A stretch of 8,625 bases of DNA, from positions 2,494 to 11,118 of the forward strand of contig PACE01000044.1 of the NCBI GenBank assembly GCA_002699725.1. The letters are read 5' to 3'. How positions within the stretch are numbered: position 1 is the stretch's first letter; every line of letters starts with the position of its first letter. The stretch comes from Acidimicrobiaceae bacterium. Its GTDB lineage: Bacteria > Actinomycetota > Acidimicrobiia > Acidimicrobiales > MedAcidi-G1. Below the pieces are notes generated by a model that saw only the letters and a program-made list of their open reading frames with translations, did not search any database and was not told where the DNA came from. This document shows, in pieces, positions 1 through 6,006 of the stretch. Position numbers and translations under genes: made by a program.

Positions 1-52
1 CGTGCGAGCGGTAGCGGGTGGACGAACCTGCCCGACCAGCCCTGACCGGTAA
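1..52. other. Left edge, no gene seen
   Basis: This is the short stretch beyond the 3' end of the cation efflux gene. I see no convincing coding region in it. Its only visible structure is the left arm of the inverted repeat described separately. Confidence 0.5.
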
Positions 53-65
53 TCAGTCGGCTGGT
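35..65 (-). terminator. Candidate terminator hairpin spanning the CDF stop codon
   Basis: A perfect 7-bp stem (ACCAGCC at 35-41 with GGCTGGT at 59-65) continues into a 4-bp stem (CTGA at 42-45 with TCAG at 53-56). There is a 2-nt bulge and a 7-nt loop. The stop codon of the minus-strand cation transporter (53-55) lies in the inner stem. No T-tract follows in the direction of transcription. This would therefore be a GC-rich, U-poor terminator of the kind often proposed in actinobacteria, or an RNA 3'-end stabiliser. Confidence 0.45.
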
Positions 66-973
66 GGCTCCTCGAGCGCCGGCTCCACGTACATGGGGTG
101 CGCCGCCGGCACCACGGCCCGGACGCGCGCCTCGACGTCGTCGATGGCAGCGGCCACCCCGGTCGTGTCGAGCGTCGAGTCGAAGAGGACCTTGACGGCG
201 ACCAGGATCTCCTCGGGTCCAAGGTGCTGGGTACGGAGGTGGATGATGCGCCGCACAGAGGGCGCCGACTCGATCGCCTCGACGATCGCCTGCCGGTCAT
301 CGGGGTCGGCGGCCTCTCCGATCAGCAGGCTCTTCATCTCGTAGGCGAGGACCAGGGCGATCACCCCGAGAAGAAGGCCGATGAGGAGGGTGCCTGCCCC
401 GTCCCATCGGGACTCCCCCGTGACCTCGGTCATAGTCACCGCCGAGAGGGCGATCACCAGGCCGATCAGCGCTCCAAGGTCCTCGAGGAGCACAACCGGA
501 AGTTCGGGATGCTTGGTGCGGCGGACGAATTGACTCCAGGACGAACCGGCCCGCAACCGGTTCGACTCGATGACCGCGGTTCGAAACGACCAGCTCTCGA
601 GGACGATGCCGAACATGAGGATGCCGATCGCCCAGCCCAGTCCAGTCATCTCATGGGGGTGGCGGAGCTTGTCGATGCCCTCATACAGGGCGAACGCGGA
701 CCCCAGCGTAAAGAGGACGAGGGACACCACGAACGACCAGAAGTAGCGCTCCCGGGCGTAGCCGAACGGGTGCGTCGTGGTGGCGGGGCGACGGGAGCGA
801 CGGCCGCCCAGCAGCAGGAGCGCCTGGTTCGCCGAGTCGGCGACGGAGTGGACGCTCTCCGCCAGCATCGCTGACGAACGCGTGATCAGGAATCCGACGA
901 ACTTGGCTACGGAGATCCCGAGGTTGGCAAACAGAGCCGCCATGACGGCACGGGTGCCTCCGGTTGCAGCCAT
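53..973 (-). CDS. Cation diffusion facilitator family transporter (ZnT9-like)
   Basis: This is an inner-membrane divalent cation efflux protein of the CDF family, probably exporting Zn2+ or a similar metal by proton antiport. The 306 residues show six predicted membrane segments (about 9-30, 33-55, 77-101, 111-130, 158-180 and 193-215). A cytoplasmic C-terminal domain follows (about 216-306). Segment 2 carries the metal-site pattern H42-x3-D46 (AESVHSVAD). The stretch HPFGYARERYFWSF before segment 3 is typical of the family. Segment 5 has E164-D165 (LLEDLGALIG) instead of the usual HxxxD, which I recall as characteristic of the ZnT9-like branch. I chose the ATG at 973 because GGAGG lies 7 nt upstream and conserved sequence begins directly after it. 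An upstream start at 1075 would add 34 low-complexity residues and run through the divergent promoter region. The substrate is inferred from the family only. Confidence 0.9.
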   Translation of the reverse strand: MAATGGTRAVMAALFANLGISVAKFVGFLITRSSAMLAESVHSVADSANQALLLLGGRRSRRPATTTHPFGYARERYFWSFVVSLVLFTLGSAFALYEGIDKLRHPHEMTGLGWAIGILMFGIVLESWSFRTAVIESNRLRAGSSWSQFVRRTKHPELPVVLLEDLGALIGLVIALSAVTMTEVTGESRWDGAGTLLIGLLLGVIALVLAYEMKSLLIGEAADPDDRQAIVEAIESAPSVRRIIHLRTQHLGPEEILVAVKVLFDSTLDTTGVAAAIDDVEARVRAVVPAAHPMYVEPALEEPPAD

Positions 974-980
974 GGGACGG

Positions 981-985
981 CCTCC
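981..985 (-). promoter_or_regulatory. Shine-Dalgarno of the CDF transporter gene
   Basis: On the minus strand GGAGG sits 7 nt before the ATG at 973. It decides that start over the longer upstream alternative. Confidence 0.65.
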
Positions 986-1063
986 GCTTGCAGGTCGGGG
1001 TTTCGGGTCGGGGCGTAGCGTAGTGTCGGCGTGCGCTCCCGATCCGGAGGCAACGAGATCGAC

Positions 1064-1072
1064 GAGGAGGAG
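1064..1072 (+). promoter_or_regulatory. Shine-Dalgarno of the MaoC gene
   Basis: GAGGAGGAG contains AGGAGG ending 7 nt before the ATG at 1078. It is the strongest ribosome binding site in the window and fixes the start. Confidence 0.75.
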
Positions 1073-1077
1073 CATCC

Positions 1078-1533
1078 ATGGCGACCGTCTTTACCAGTCC
1101 CGACGAACTCCCGGGCGCCATCGGCAGCCATCTGGGACACAGCGAGTGGCTCGAGATCGACCAGGACCGGATCAACCTGTTCGCCGACGCGACAGGGGAC
1201 CACCAGTGGATCCACATCGACCCCGAGATGGCCGCTGCCGGTCCGTTCGGTGCGACGATCGCCCACGGCTACCTGACCCTGGCGCTCACCAATTTCCTCC
1301 TGCCCCAGGTGGTCCAGGTGGAGGGCATCTCGATGGGTATCAACTACGGGACCAACCGGATGCGGTTTCCCTCACCGGTCCCCGTGGGCTCCCGGGTCCG
1401 CGTCTCAGCGGAACTCGTCGAGGTTGACGAGGTACCGGGTGGCTACCAGACCGTGATCCGGGCGACGGTCGAGATCGAGGGCAGTGACCGTCCCGCCTGC
1501 GTGGTCGACGCGGTCAGCCGTTTCCTCCGCTGA
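1078..1533 (+). CDS. MaoC-like (R)-specific enoyl-CoA hydratase, Rv0130-like
   Basis: This is a single hot-dog-fold protein of 151 residues, the usual length of the short MaoC/NodN hydratases such as mycobacterial Rv0130 (HtdZ). The predicted reaction is reversible hydration of a trans-2-enoyl-CoA to the (R)-3-hydroxyacyl-CoA, in the cytoplasm and probably as a homodimer. The hydratase-2 signature is clear: D41-x4-H46 (GDHQWIHID) are the expected catalytic pair, followed by G55-P56-F57 and IAHGYLTLAL at 61-70. The start is set by a strong AGGAGG at 7 nt. A hairpin just after the stop separates it from map, so it is probably monocistronic. No fatty-acid or polyhydroxyalkanoate gene is adjacent, so the chain length and pathway cannot be read from context. 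Confidence 0.92.
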   Translation: MATVFTSPDELPGAIGSHLGHSEWLEIDQDRINLFADATGDHQWIHIDPEMAAAGPFGATIAHGYLTLALTNFLLPQVVQVEGISMGINYGTNRMRFPSPVPVGSRVRVSAELVEVDEVPGGYQTVIRATVEIEGSDRPACVVDAVSRFLR

Positions 1534-1536
1534 GTT

Positions 1537-1552
1537 CGGCGGGAAGCCGCCG
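1537..1552 (+). terminator. Hairpin after the MaoC gene
   Basis: A perfect 6-bp stem, CGGCGG (1537-1542) with CCGCCG (1547-1552), closes a 4-nt GAAG loop 3 nt after the MaoC stop. A weak T-containing stretch follows. It lies directly upstream of the proposed -10 box of map. It could end MaoC transcription just before a new transcript begins. Confidence 0.5.
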
Positions 1553-1553
1553 G

Positions 1554-1559
1554 TAGTCT
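1554..1559 (+). promoter_or_regulatory. Putative -10 box for a leaderless map transcript
   Basis: TAGTCT matches TANNNT and is followed by exactly 6 nt before the ATG at 1566, which places the likely transcription start at or beside the A of the start codon. No Shine-Dalgarno is visible in the intervening bases. Confidence 0.45.
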
Positions 1560-1565
1560 CAACGG

Positions 1566-2495
1566 ATGGTGAAGCGTAAGCGGCGGAGGGTCACCGACGC
1601 TCCGGTCTCTGAACCTGCCGTGCGTCCGGGGCTGCTCAGCCCGACCCGTTCCGTTCCGTCCGGGATCGGCCGGCCCCCCTACGCCGTCAGCGGAGATCCG
1701 GGACCTGCACGGTCGTCGTCGGTGCGCACCGCCGACGAGGTCGAGCGGATGCGCCGGGCGGGAGCGGCAGCAGCCGAGATCCTCGTCGAGGCCGGCCGTG
1801 CCGTGCAGCCCGGCGTCACCACCGACCGGATCGACGCCCTCGTCCACGAGGCCACCATCGTTCGGGGCGGCTATCCGAGCCCGCTCAACTACCGCGGCTA
1901 CCCCAAGTCGGTGTGCACCTCGGTCAACGAGGTCATCTGCCACGGCATCCCCGACAGCCGACCACTGTCCGACGGCGACATCGTCAACATCGACGTCACG
2001 ATCTTCCTCGACGGGGTCCACGGCGATACCTCGGTGACCGTCCTGGTCGGCGACGTCGACGACCACTCCCGGCGCCTCGTCGCCGAGACCCGGATCGCCA
2101 TGGACCTGGGCATCGACACCGTTCGGCCCACCCAGCCGCTCCACGCCATCGGCCACGCCATCGAGCGCCACGCCCAAAGACACGGCCTCGGTGTAGTCCG
2201 GGAGTTCATCGGCCACGGAATCGGCACCGAGTTCCACAGTGGGCTCCAGGTGAAGCACTACTTCGACCCGCGTGACGACACCCTGCTGGTTGCGGGGATG
2301 ACGTTTACGATCGAGCCCATGCTTACCCTCGGGGATCCGTCGTGTGCCCTCTGGGACGATGCCTGGACCGCCGTGACCCTCGACGGCCGGCGTACCGCCC
2401 AGTTCGAGCACACGCTGCTGGTCACCGAGGACGGGGTCGAACGGCTCACCGTCCTCCCCGACGGCACAGTGCCCGCCGACCTGTTCGCCGGTTGA
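1566..2495 (+). CDS. Type I methionine aminopeptidase with N-terminal extension (MetAP1c-like)
   Basis: This enzyme removes the initiator methionine from nascent proteins in the cytoplasm. It is a dinuclear metalloprotease of the pita-bread fold. All five metal ligands are visible: D143 (VNIDVT), D154 (HGDTS), H217 (FIGHGIG), E250 (FTIEPM) and E281 (AQFEHT). H126 (ICHGIPD) is the conserved substrate-pocket histidine. At 309 residues it is longer than the roughly 250-residue minimal type I enzyme. The first 50 or so residues form a basic, Pro-rich extension containing GLLSPTRSVP, which resembles the N-terminus of mycobacterial MetAP1c as I remember it. That similarity supports the ATG at 1566 despite the absence of a Shine-Dalgarno. 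The gene converges on the DUF3048 gene 25 bp downstream. Confidence 0.96.
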   Translation: MVKRKRRRVTDAPVSEPAVRPGLLSPTRSVPSGIGRPPYAVSGDPGPARSSSVRTADEVERMRRAGAAAAEILVEAGRAVQPGVTTDRIDALVHEATIVRGGYPSPLNYRGYPKSVCTSVNEVICHGIPDSRPLSDGDIVNIDVTIFLDGVHGDTSVTVLVGDVDDHSRRLVAETRIAMDLGIDTVRPTQPLHAIGHAIERHAQRHGLGVVREFIGHGIGTEFHSGLQVKHYFDPRDDTLLVAGMTFTIEPMLTLGDPSCALWDDAWTAVTLDGRRTAQFEHTLLVTEDGVERLTVLPDGTVPADLFAG

Positions 2496-2523
2496 CCGGC
2501 GGACAGGCAACGGCCTTCGGTCA
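2493..2523. terminator. Candidate bidirectional terminator pairing two stop codons
   Basis: TGACCG (2493-2498) is the reverse complement of CGGTCA (2518-2523). The left arm contains the TGA stop of map and the right arm contains the stop of the minus-strand DUF3048 gene. Inside is a second small stem, AGGC (2505-2508) with GCCT (2513-2516), closing an AACG loop. There is no T-tract on either side. The stem is imperfect, so termination is only inferred. Confidence 0.35.
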
Positions 2524-4281
2524 GCGCCAGGCGACGTTCCCGGGCCGGGCGGCGTCGGCGAGAGCCACCCAGGTGCGGCCGGGCTGGAGCAGGACCGGTT
2601 CGCCGTCGATGGTGATCGTGGCCGGACGGCCGGGGTCGGGACGATTCCACTCGGCCACCATCAGGTGGCCGGCTGTGAACACCCAAGCCGTCCCGGAACC
2701 AGTCGTCCGGGCTTCCGGAGAGCGAGAGTCCGCTGCACTCTTGCCGTAGGTCGTGAACTGGACCACGACGTTGGTGGGAGCCACCCGGACGCCCTCGGCG
2801 TCGCTATGGGCCTCCCCGTTCGTCGATCGTTGCCAACCGGAGCCGTCCCACGCGTAGTCGGCGACCAACCGGCCGAAGTCGATCGTGACGCCCTCGGCCG
2901 CGATCGCCGAGTCGGGGAGGGGCTGTCCCTCCCAGCCGAAGGTGAACGGTGCCGGGGGCACGTCGGTGCGATCCGCGTGGAGTGCCCAGAGGCTGTCGGT
3001 GGACGCATACAGGTTGTGCGGCGCCCGCCGTGACGAGGAGCGCCAGTAGGCGGAGGTTGCCTCGTCGTAGCCGACGTCCACCAGTGGGGAGGCGTTGATC
3101 GCCTGGTTGGTGCCCCGGTTGGCGCCGGAGTAGGCGAACAGGGGTCGGTCGAACCCCTCGAGGAGGATCGGGTCGGAGGTCCGCCCCGAGCGGACCGGTC
3201 CGACCGTCCCCGGGCTGGTGGTCTGGAAGATGGCGATGAAGCGGGTGAGCCCTGCCTCCACGACCTCCTCGTAGACGACGTCCGCCTCGTTGATGCCGGT
3301 CTGGGGGCGAGCCGCCGATGCGTTGTCGATCTTCACGGTCAGTGCCGGGCGGTGTGGGTCGTTTCCCTGTAGTCCCGTCCACGCCATCGACACGTTGAAC
3401 GAGTCGAGCCAGGCGATCTCCGCCAGCACGTCGGCGATTGATTCGTGGATGTCTGCGATCTCGGCCTGTGCCGCCGCGATCTTCGACTGCTCGTCAGCGA
3501 TCTCGGCGTGCGCCGCCGCGATCTCGGTTCGCGCCGCCGCGATCTCGTCCTCGGACGAGGCGATGCGGCCCTCCACCGTGGGGATGGTGGCAATTCTCCC
3601 ATCACGGTCGTCCACGGCGATCCGGCTCCGTTCCTCGGACGACGTCATGAGGTCGTAGAGCGATCGCGCCCGGTCGCCGTCGAGGCGCAGGCGGGCGTAT
3701 CGCTGGTGGAGCTCGTTGGTTGCCGAATCGATCACGGCCTCGTACAGCATCTGGGTGCGGAGGTTGTCGAGCGTCTCGCCGGATGCTTCGACGGACTGGG
3801 TGAGGACGGCGTTTATGCGCTCGTCGTTCTTGACGTACGAATCGATCGCCATGACGTGTCGGACCGTCGTGGGTTCCTCGAGATCGGCGTAGTGCCCGAT
3901 CGTGAGGTCGGCCAGCAGTTCGACCCGGACCAGCAGCACTTTGAGTTCGTGGGCCTCGGAGGTGATGCGGGCCTCGGCCTCGGCGACCTCGGCCTCGAGG
4001 TTCATGATGGCTTGGTCGCCCTCGGCGACGAGGTCCCGGAGGTCGGTGATCTGTTGCTCGATCGTCGCGACCTGTTGCTCGATCGTCCCGATCTGCTGCT
4101 CGATCGTCGCGATCTGCTGCTCGATCGTCCCGATCTCGGCTTCCTCGGTTCCGATCTCGTCTTGCAGCGCGGCGATCGCCCCGTCGTTCGGACCTGCGCC
4201 GGCCACGTTGGCGGCCGCCAGCGCACCGAGGGCGATGCCGAGGGACGCGACGAGGAGTCGACGGGACGGGTGGGAATGCAC
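2521..4281 (-). CDS. Secreted coiled-coil protein with C-terminal DUF3048 domain (YerB-like)
   Basis: This is a 586-residue exported protein of unknown function. Residues 1-29 look like a signal peptide: R7-R8, a hydrophobic core and a cleavage site A27-G-A29. No lipobox cysteine is present. Residues 35-118 form a coiled coil beginning with four near-identical heptads of the form I-x-T-I-E-Q-Q (50-77). A second run of seven heptads (EIAAAxx type) covers 246-294. The DUF3048 domain follows, with hallmark segments KIDNASAARPQTGINEADVV (317-336) and TRFIAIFQ, then RSGR, and HNLY near 422. The C-terminal DUF3048_C part covers about 475-586. The start is GTG at 4281; no upstream in-frame start exists and a TANNNT box lies 7 nt before it. 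DUF3048 has no established biochemical role. The long coiled coil suggests an extended cell-surface spacer or oligomerisation stalk. Confidence 0.88.
   Translation of the reverse strand: MHSHPSRRLLVASLGIALGALAAANVAGAGPNDGAIAALQDEIGTEEAEIGTIEQQIATIEQQIGTIEQQVATIEQQITDLRDLVAEGDQAIMNLEAEVAEAEARITSEAHELKVLLVRVELLADLTIGHYADLEEPTTVRHVMAIDSYVKNDERINAVLTQSVEASGETLDNLRTQMLYEAVIDSATNELHQRYARLRLDGDRARSLYDLMTSSEERSRIAVDDRDGRIATIPTVEGRIASSEDEIAAARTEIAAAHAEIADEQSKIAAAQAEIADIHESIADVLAEIAWLDSFNVSMAWTGLQGNDPHRPALTVKIDNASAARPQTGINEADVVYEEVVEAGLTRFIAIFQTTSPGTVGPVRSGRTSDPILLEGFDRPLFAYSGANRGTNQAINASPLVDVGYDEATSAYWRSSSRRAPHNLYASTDSLWALHADRTDVPPAPFTFGWEGQPLPDSAIAAEGVTIDFGRLVADYAWDGSGWQRSTNGEAHSDAEGVRVAPTNVVVQFTTYGKSAADSRSPEARTTGSGTAWVFTAGHLMVAEWNRPDPGRPATITIDGEPVLLQPGRTWVALADAARPGNVAWR
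3400..3546 (-). repeat. Degenerate 21-bp repeats encoding seven heptads
   Basis: Within the DUF3048 gene, 21-bp units of the type GCGATCTCGG...GCCGCC (as read on the plus strand) encode residues 246-294. These are seven consecutive heptads, five beginning E-I-A, plus one K-I-A and one S-I-A. The copies have diverged, with the Ala-rich ones most alike. This forms the second coiled-coil block, just before the DUF3048 domain. Confidence 0.7.
4051..4134 (-). repeat. Four tandem 21-bp repeats encoding I-x-T-I-E-Q-Q heptads
   Basis: The units are 4051-4071, 4072-4092, 4093-4113 and 4114-4134. Read on the plus strand each is CTGYTGCTCGATCGTCSCGAY. Alternate units encode Ala and Gly at the second heptad position. 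Units 1-2 differ from units 3-4 at only three bases, so a 42-bp block appears to have been duplicated. The array lies in the first coiled coil of the DUF3048 protein (residues 50-77) and stays in frame. Confidence 0.9.
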
Positions 4282-4288
4282 GGCGCCG

Positions 4289-4294
4289 AGCGTA
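4289..4294 (-). promoter_or_regulatory. Putative -10 box for a leaderless DUF3048 transcript
   Basis: On the minus strand TACGCT is followed by 7 nt and then the GTG start at 4281. A purine-rich GGAGGAGGG lies about 21 nt before the GTG, too far to act as a normal Shine-Dalgarno. It would also be upstream of the predicted transcript start. Confidence 0.4.
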
Positions 4295-4342
4295 GAGGGC
4301 GACCCTCCTCCAAAGGGGGCACCTCACGGATCTACCGGTCGT

Positions 4343-5155
4343 TCAGTGCGCCTGACAGGTCGGGCAGTAGGTGCTGGTCCGCTGGTCGAGGACCCTGCTC
4401 GTGAGAATCGAGCCGCATCGTCCACACGGCAGGCCGGAGCGGCCGTAGCAGTCGAGTCGGTGCTGGTTCGATCCCTTTGTGCCGTCGACCGTCCGGAAGT
4501 CCCGCAGGGTCGTGCCGTTGTGCTCCAGGGCCTCGGCCAACACCGCACGGAGGGCGTCGAGCAGGCGATCCGAGCGTTCGAGGCCGACCCGGCGCGCACC
4601 GGGGTGGATACGGGACCGCCAGAGCGCCTCATCCGCATAGATGTTGCCCACCCCGGCGATGGGACGCTGGGAGAGTAGGTGGGTCTTGACGCGGCGACTG
4701 CTCCGGGCGAGGAGCGCATGGAACGCGGCCGCGTCGAGCCGGGGATCGAATGGCTCGGGTCCGAGTTCGTGGAGGGTTGGCAGGGAGCGGTGGTCGCCGG
4801 ACGCAACGACTGCGATGCGGCCGAACCGTCGTACGTCGCGAAACACCAGGTGTCGGCCGTCGTCGAGGCCCCACCGGGCCCGCCGGTAGGGGTCGTCGAT
4901 GGGCGAAGAGGCCATGTGGAGTCCGCCGGTCATGCCCAGGTGGACGATGAGTTCGCGGCGGCTGCCTTGCGCGGGCAACAGGTCGATGAGGAGGTACTTC
5001 CCGCGCCGTCGTACCGCCTCCACGCTGTGTCCCACGGCCTCCGGGGCCTGGGAGAACTTCGCCGAGGGATGGGAGTCGCCGTCGATGATCCGGGCTCCGA
5101 CGAGGAGAGGTTCGAGTTGTGCCCGCACGGTCTCGACCTCGGGAAGCTCGGGCAT
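4343..5155 (-). CDS. Formamidopyrimidine-DNA glycosylase (Fpg/MutM)
   Basis: This base-excision repair enzyme removes 8-oxoguanine and ring-opened purines from DNA and cleaves the strand by beta,delta-elimination. The length of 270 residues is standard. After Met removal the protein begins P2-E3 (MPELPEVETV), the catalytic proline and glutamate. K53 (RRRGKYLL) is the expected second catalytic lysine. M75, R109 and F111 match the helix-filling triad that marks Fpg rather than Nei. The helix-two-turn-helix motif is QRPIAGVGNIYADEALW with N171. The zinc finger has C244-x2-C247 and C264-x2-C267, with R259 in its loop. I chose the ATG at 5155 because the catalytic N-terminus must follow it directly; a longer in-frame opening to 5587 has to be rejected. 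No Shine-Dalgarno is visible. The gene is divergent from parA, with 68 bp between. Confidence 0.97.
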   Translation of the reverse strand: MPELPEVETVRAQLEPLLVGARIIDGDSHPSAKFSQAPEAVGHSVEAVRRRGKYLLIDLLPAQGSRRELIVHLGMTGGLHMASSPIDDPYRRARWGLDDGRHLVFRDVRRFGRIAVVASGDHRSLPTLHELGPEPFDPRLDAAAFHALLARSSRRVKTHLLSQRPIAGVGNIYADEALWRSRIHPGARRVGLERSDRLLDALRAVLAEALEHNGTTLRDFRTVDGTKGSNQHRLDCYGRSGLPCGRCGSILTSRVLDQRTSTYCPTCQAH

Positions 5156-5161
5156 GGCGCC

Positions 5162-5167
5162 ACCGTA
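5162..5167 (-). promoter_or_regulatory. Putative -10 box for a leaderless fpg transcript
   Basis: On the minus strand TACGGT is followed by exactly 6 nt and then the ATG at 5155. The start is fixed independently by the catalytic Pro2, so the spacing is not an artefact of start choice. Confidence 0.45.
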
Positions 5168-5211
5168 CCGATTGTCTGAGCGGGGGTCTTCGGCCGCCGG
5201 GTGTGTTCGGA

Positions 5212-5217
5212 TAGGTT
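5212..5217 (+). promoter_or_regulatory. Putative -10 box for a leaderless parA transcript
   Basis: TAGGTT matches TANNNT and lies 6 nt before the ATG at 5224. No Shine-Dalgarno lies between box and start. It shares the 68-bp fpg-parA gap with the divergent fpg box. No convincing -35 element was found for either promoter. Confidence 0.45.
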
Positions 5218-5223
5218 GCCCAC

Positions 5224-6006
5224 ATGCCAGTGGTCGCGGTCGTGAACCAGAAGGGTGGCGTCGGGAAGACGACTGTGGTGCTCGGCCTGACCTCGGCGGC
5301 GGCGGCTCGGGGCATCGAGGCCCTCGTTGTCGACCTCGACCCCCAGGGAAACGCCTCCACGGGCCTCGGCGTCTTCGAGCCCACGCGGGGCATCGACCTG
5401 GTCCTCGAGCAGGAGCGACCCGGCGGCATCCGTTCGGCGGTCGAGTCCACGGGATGGCCGCACGAGTGCGGACGCTGCCCTCTTTTGGCGGCGTCCTCCC
5501 CGGACCTCTCCGTCCGCGAGGCCCAACTCGCAACCGACCCGTTGGGTGGTCAGGACCGGCTCCAGATGGCGATGAACGGCTCGCCATGGCCGCTCGTGTT
5601 GGTCGACTGCCCGCCGTCTCTCGGCCTGTTGACCATCAATGCCCTGTTCGCTGCCGACCGGGTGCTCCTGGTGACCGAACCAGGCGCCTGGGCCGCGGAC
5701 GGGGTGGCACGGATGCTCCAGACCATCGAACGGATCCGCCTTCGACGCATCGACGAGAGTCCCCGCCTGGTGGGGATCGCCATCAACCGGCTGGGCAGGA
5801 CCCGGGACGCCCGGTACTGGCACGAGCAACTGTCCGAGACCTATCCGGAGGCCTGCCTGCCGCCCATCCACCTTCGGGCAGCCGTGGCGGAGGCAGCGGC
5901 CCAGTCGCTGCCGATCCACGGGCTGGGGAGCCGACCCGGCGCCACCGAGGCGGCGGAAGAATTCGACGTCCTCTTGGACCGAGTGCTTGGAGACGAGACC
6001 ACATGA
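5224..6006 (+). CDS. ParA-family (MinD/ParA/Soj) ATPase, orphan without ParB
   Basis: This is a deviant Walker-A ATPase of the family that positions chromosomes, plasmids or protein complexes through ATP-dependent dimerisation on DNA or membrane. The 260 residues match the family. K10-GGVGKTT-17 is the deviant P-loop with signature K10 and catalytic K15. D37-LDPQGNAS is the switch I / A' motif. LVLVDCPPSLG with D128 is Walker B. R218 in IHLRAAVAEA aligns roughly with the basic region involved in DNA binding in Soj. It carries no N-terminal helix-turn-helix, so it is a Soj-type rather than a plasmid type Ia protein. An unusual CGRC (82-85) lies in the variable middle. No parB or parS-like site is in the window. 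Its partner is probably the overlapping downstream tail-anchored protein. The symbol reflects family, not proven chromosome segregation. Confidence 0.9.
   Translation: MPVVAVVNQKGGVGKTTVVLGLTSAAAARGIEALVVDLDPQGNASTGLGVFEPTRGIDLVLEQERPGGIRSAVESTGWPHECGRCPLLAASSPDLSVREAQLATDPLGGQDRLQMAMNGSPWPLVLVDCPPSLGLLTINALFAADRVLLVTEPGAWAADGVARMLQTIERIRLRRIDESPRLVGIAINRLGRTRDARYWHEQLSETYPEACLPPIHLRAAVAEAAAQSLPIHGLGSRPGATEAAEEFDVLLDRVLGDETT
5989..5992 (+). promoter_or_regulatory. Shine-Dalgarno inside the parA 3' end
   Basis: GGAG lies 10 nt before the ATG at 6003 of the downstream membrane-protein gene. It supports that start together with the ATGA stop-start overlap. Confidence 0.4.

Larger units (their letters stand above)
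974..1077. promoter_or_regulatory. Divergent promoter region between CDF and MaoC genes
   Basis: This 104-bp gap separates two genes read in opposite directions. Two TANNNT -10-like boxes overlap by 2 bp: TACGCT on the minus strand (1022-1017) and TAGTGT on the plus strand (1021-1026). Each would give a leader of roughly 35-45 nt ending in a good Shine-Dalgarno. No convincing -35 element or operator palindrome was found. If both boxes are real, only one polymerase could occupy the region at a time. Confidence 0.4.

Noticed and set aside
1443..2510. 355-codon minus-strand frame
   Set aside because: It is antisense to map, which has every metal ligand in the plus-strand frame. The minus-strand translation is Val/Asp/Gly-rich without motifs.
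4051..4134. Possible CRISPR array or minisatellite
   Set aside because: The 21-bp units are contiguous, without spacers, and translate in frame as heptads of a coiled coil.
4343..4355. Hairpin over the fpg stop codon
   Set aside because: The stem is only 4 bp (TCAG with CTGA, 5-nt loop), too weak to call although it echoes the stop-codon hairpins elsewhere.
5156..5223. parS or LexA-type operator in the fpg-parA gap
   Set aside because: No palindrome resembling parS and no complete GAAC/GTTC SOS-box pair is visible; only partial half-site-like bases occur.
5156..5587. 432-nt N-terminal extension of fpg
   Set aside because: Fpg needs Pro2 as catalytic nucleophile, so translation must start at MPELPEVET. 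The extension is antisense to parA and has biased composition.
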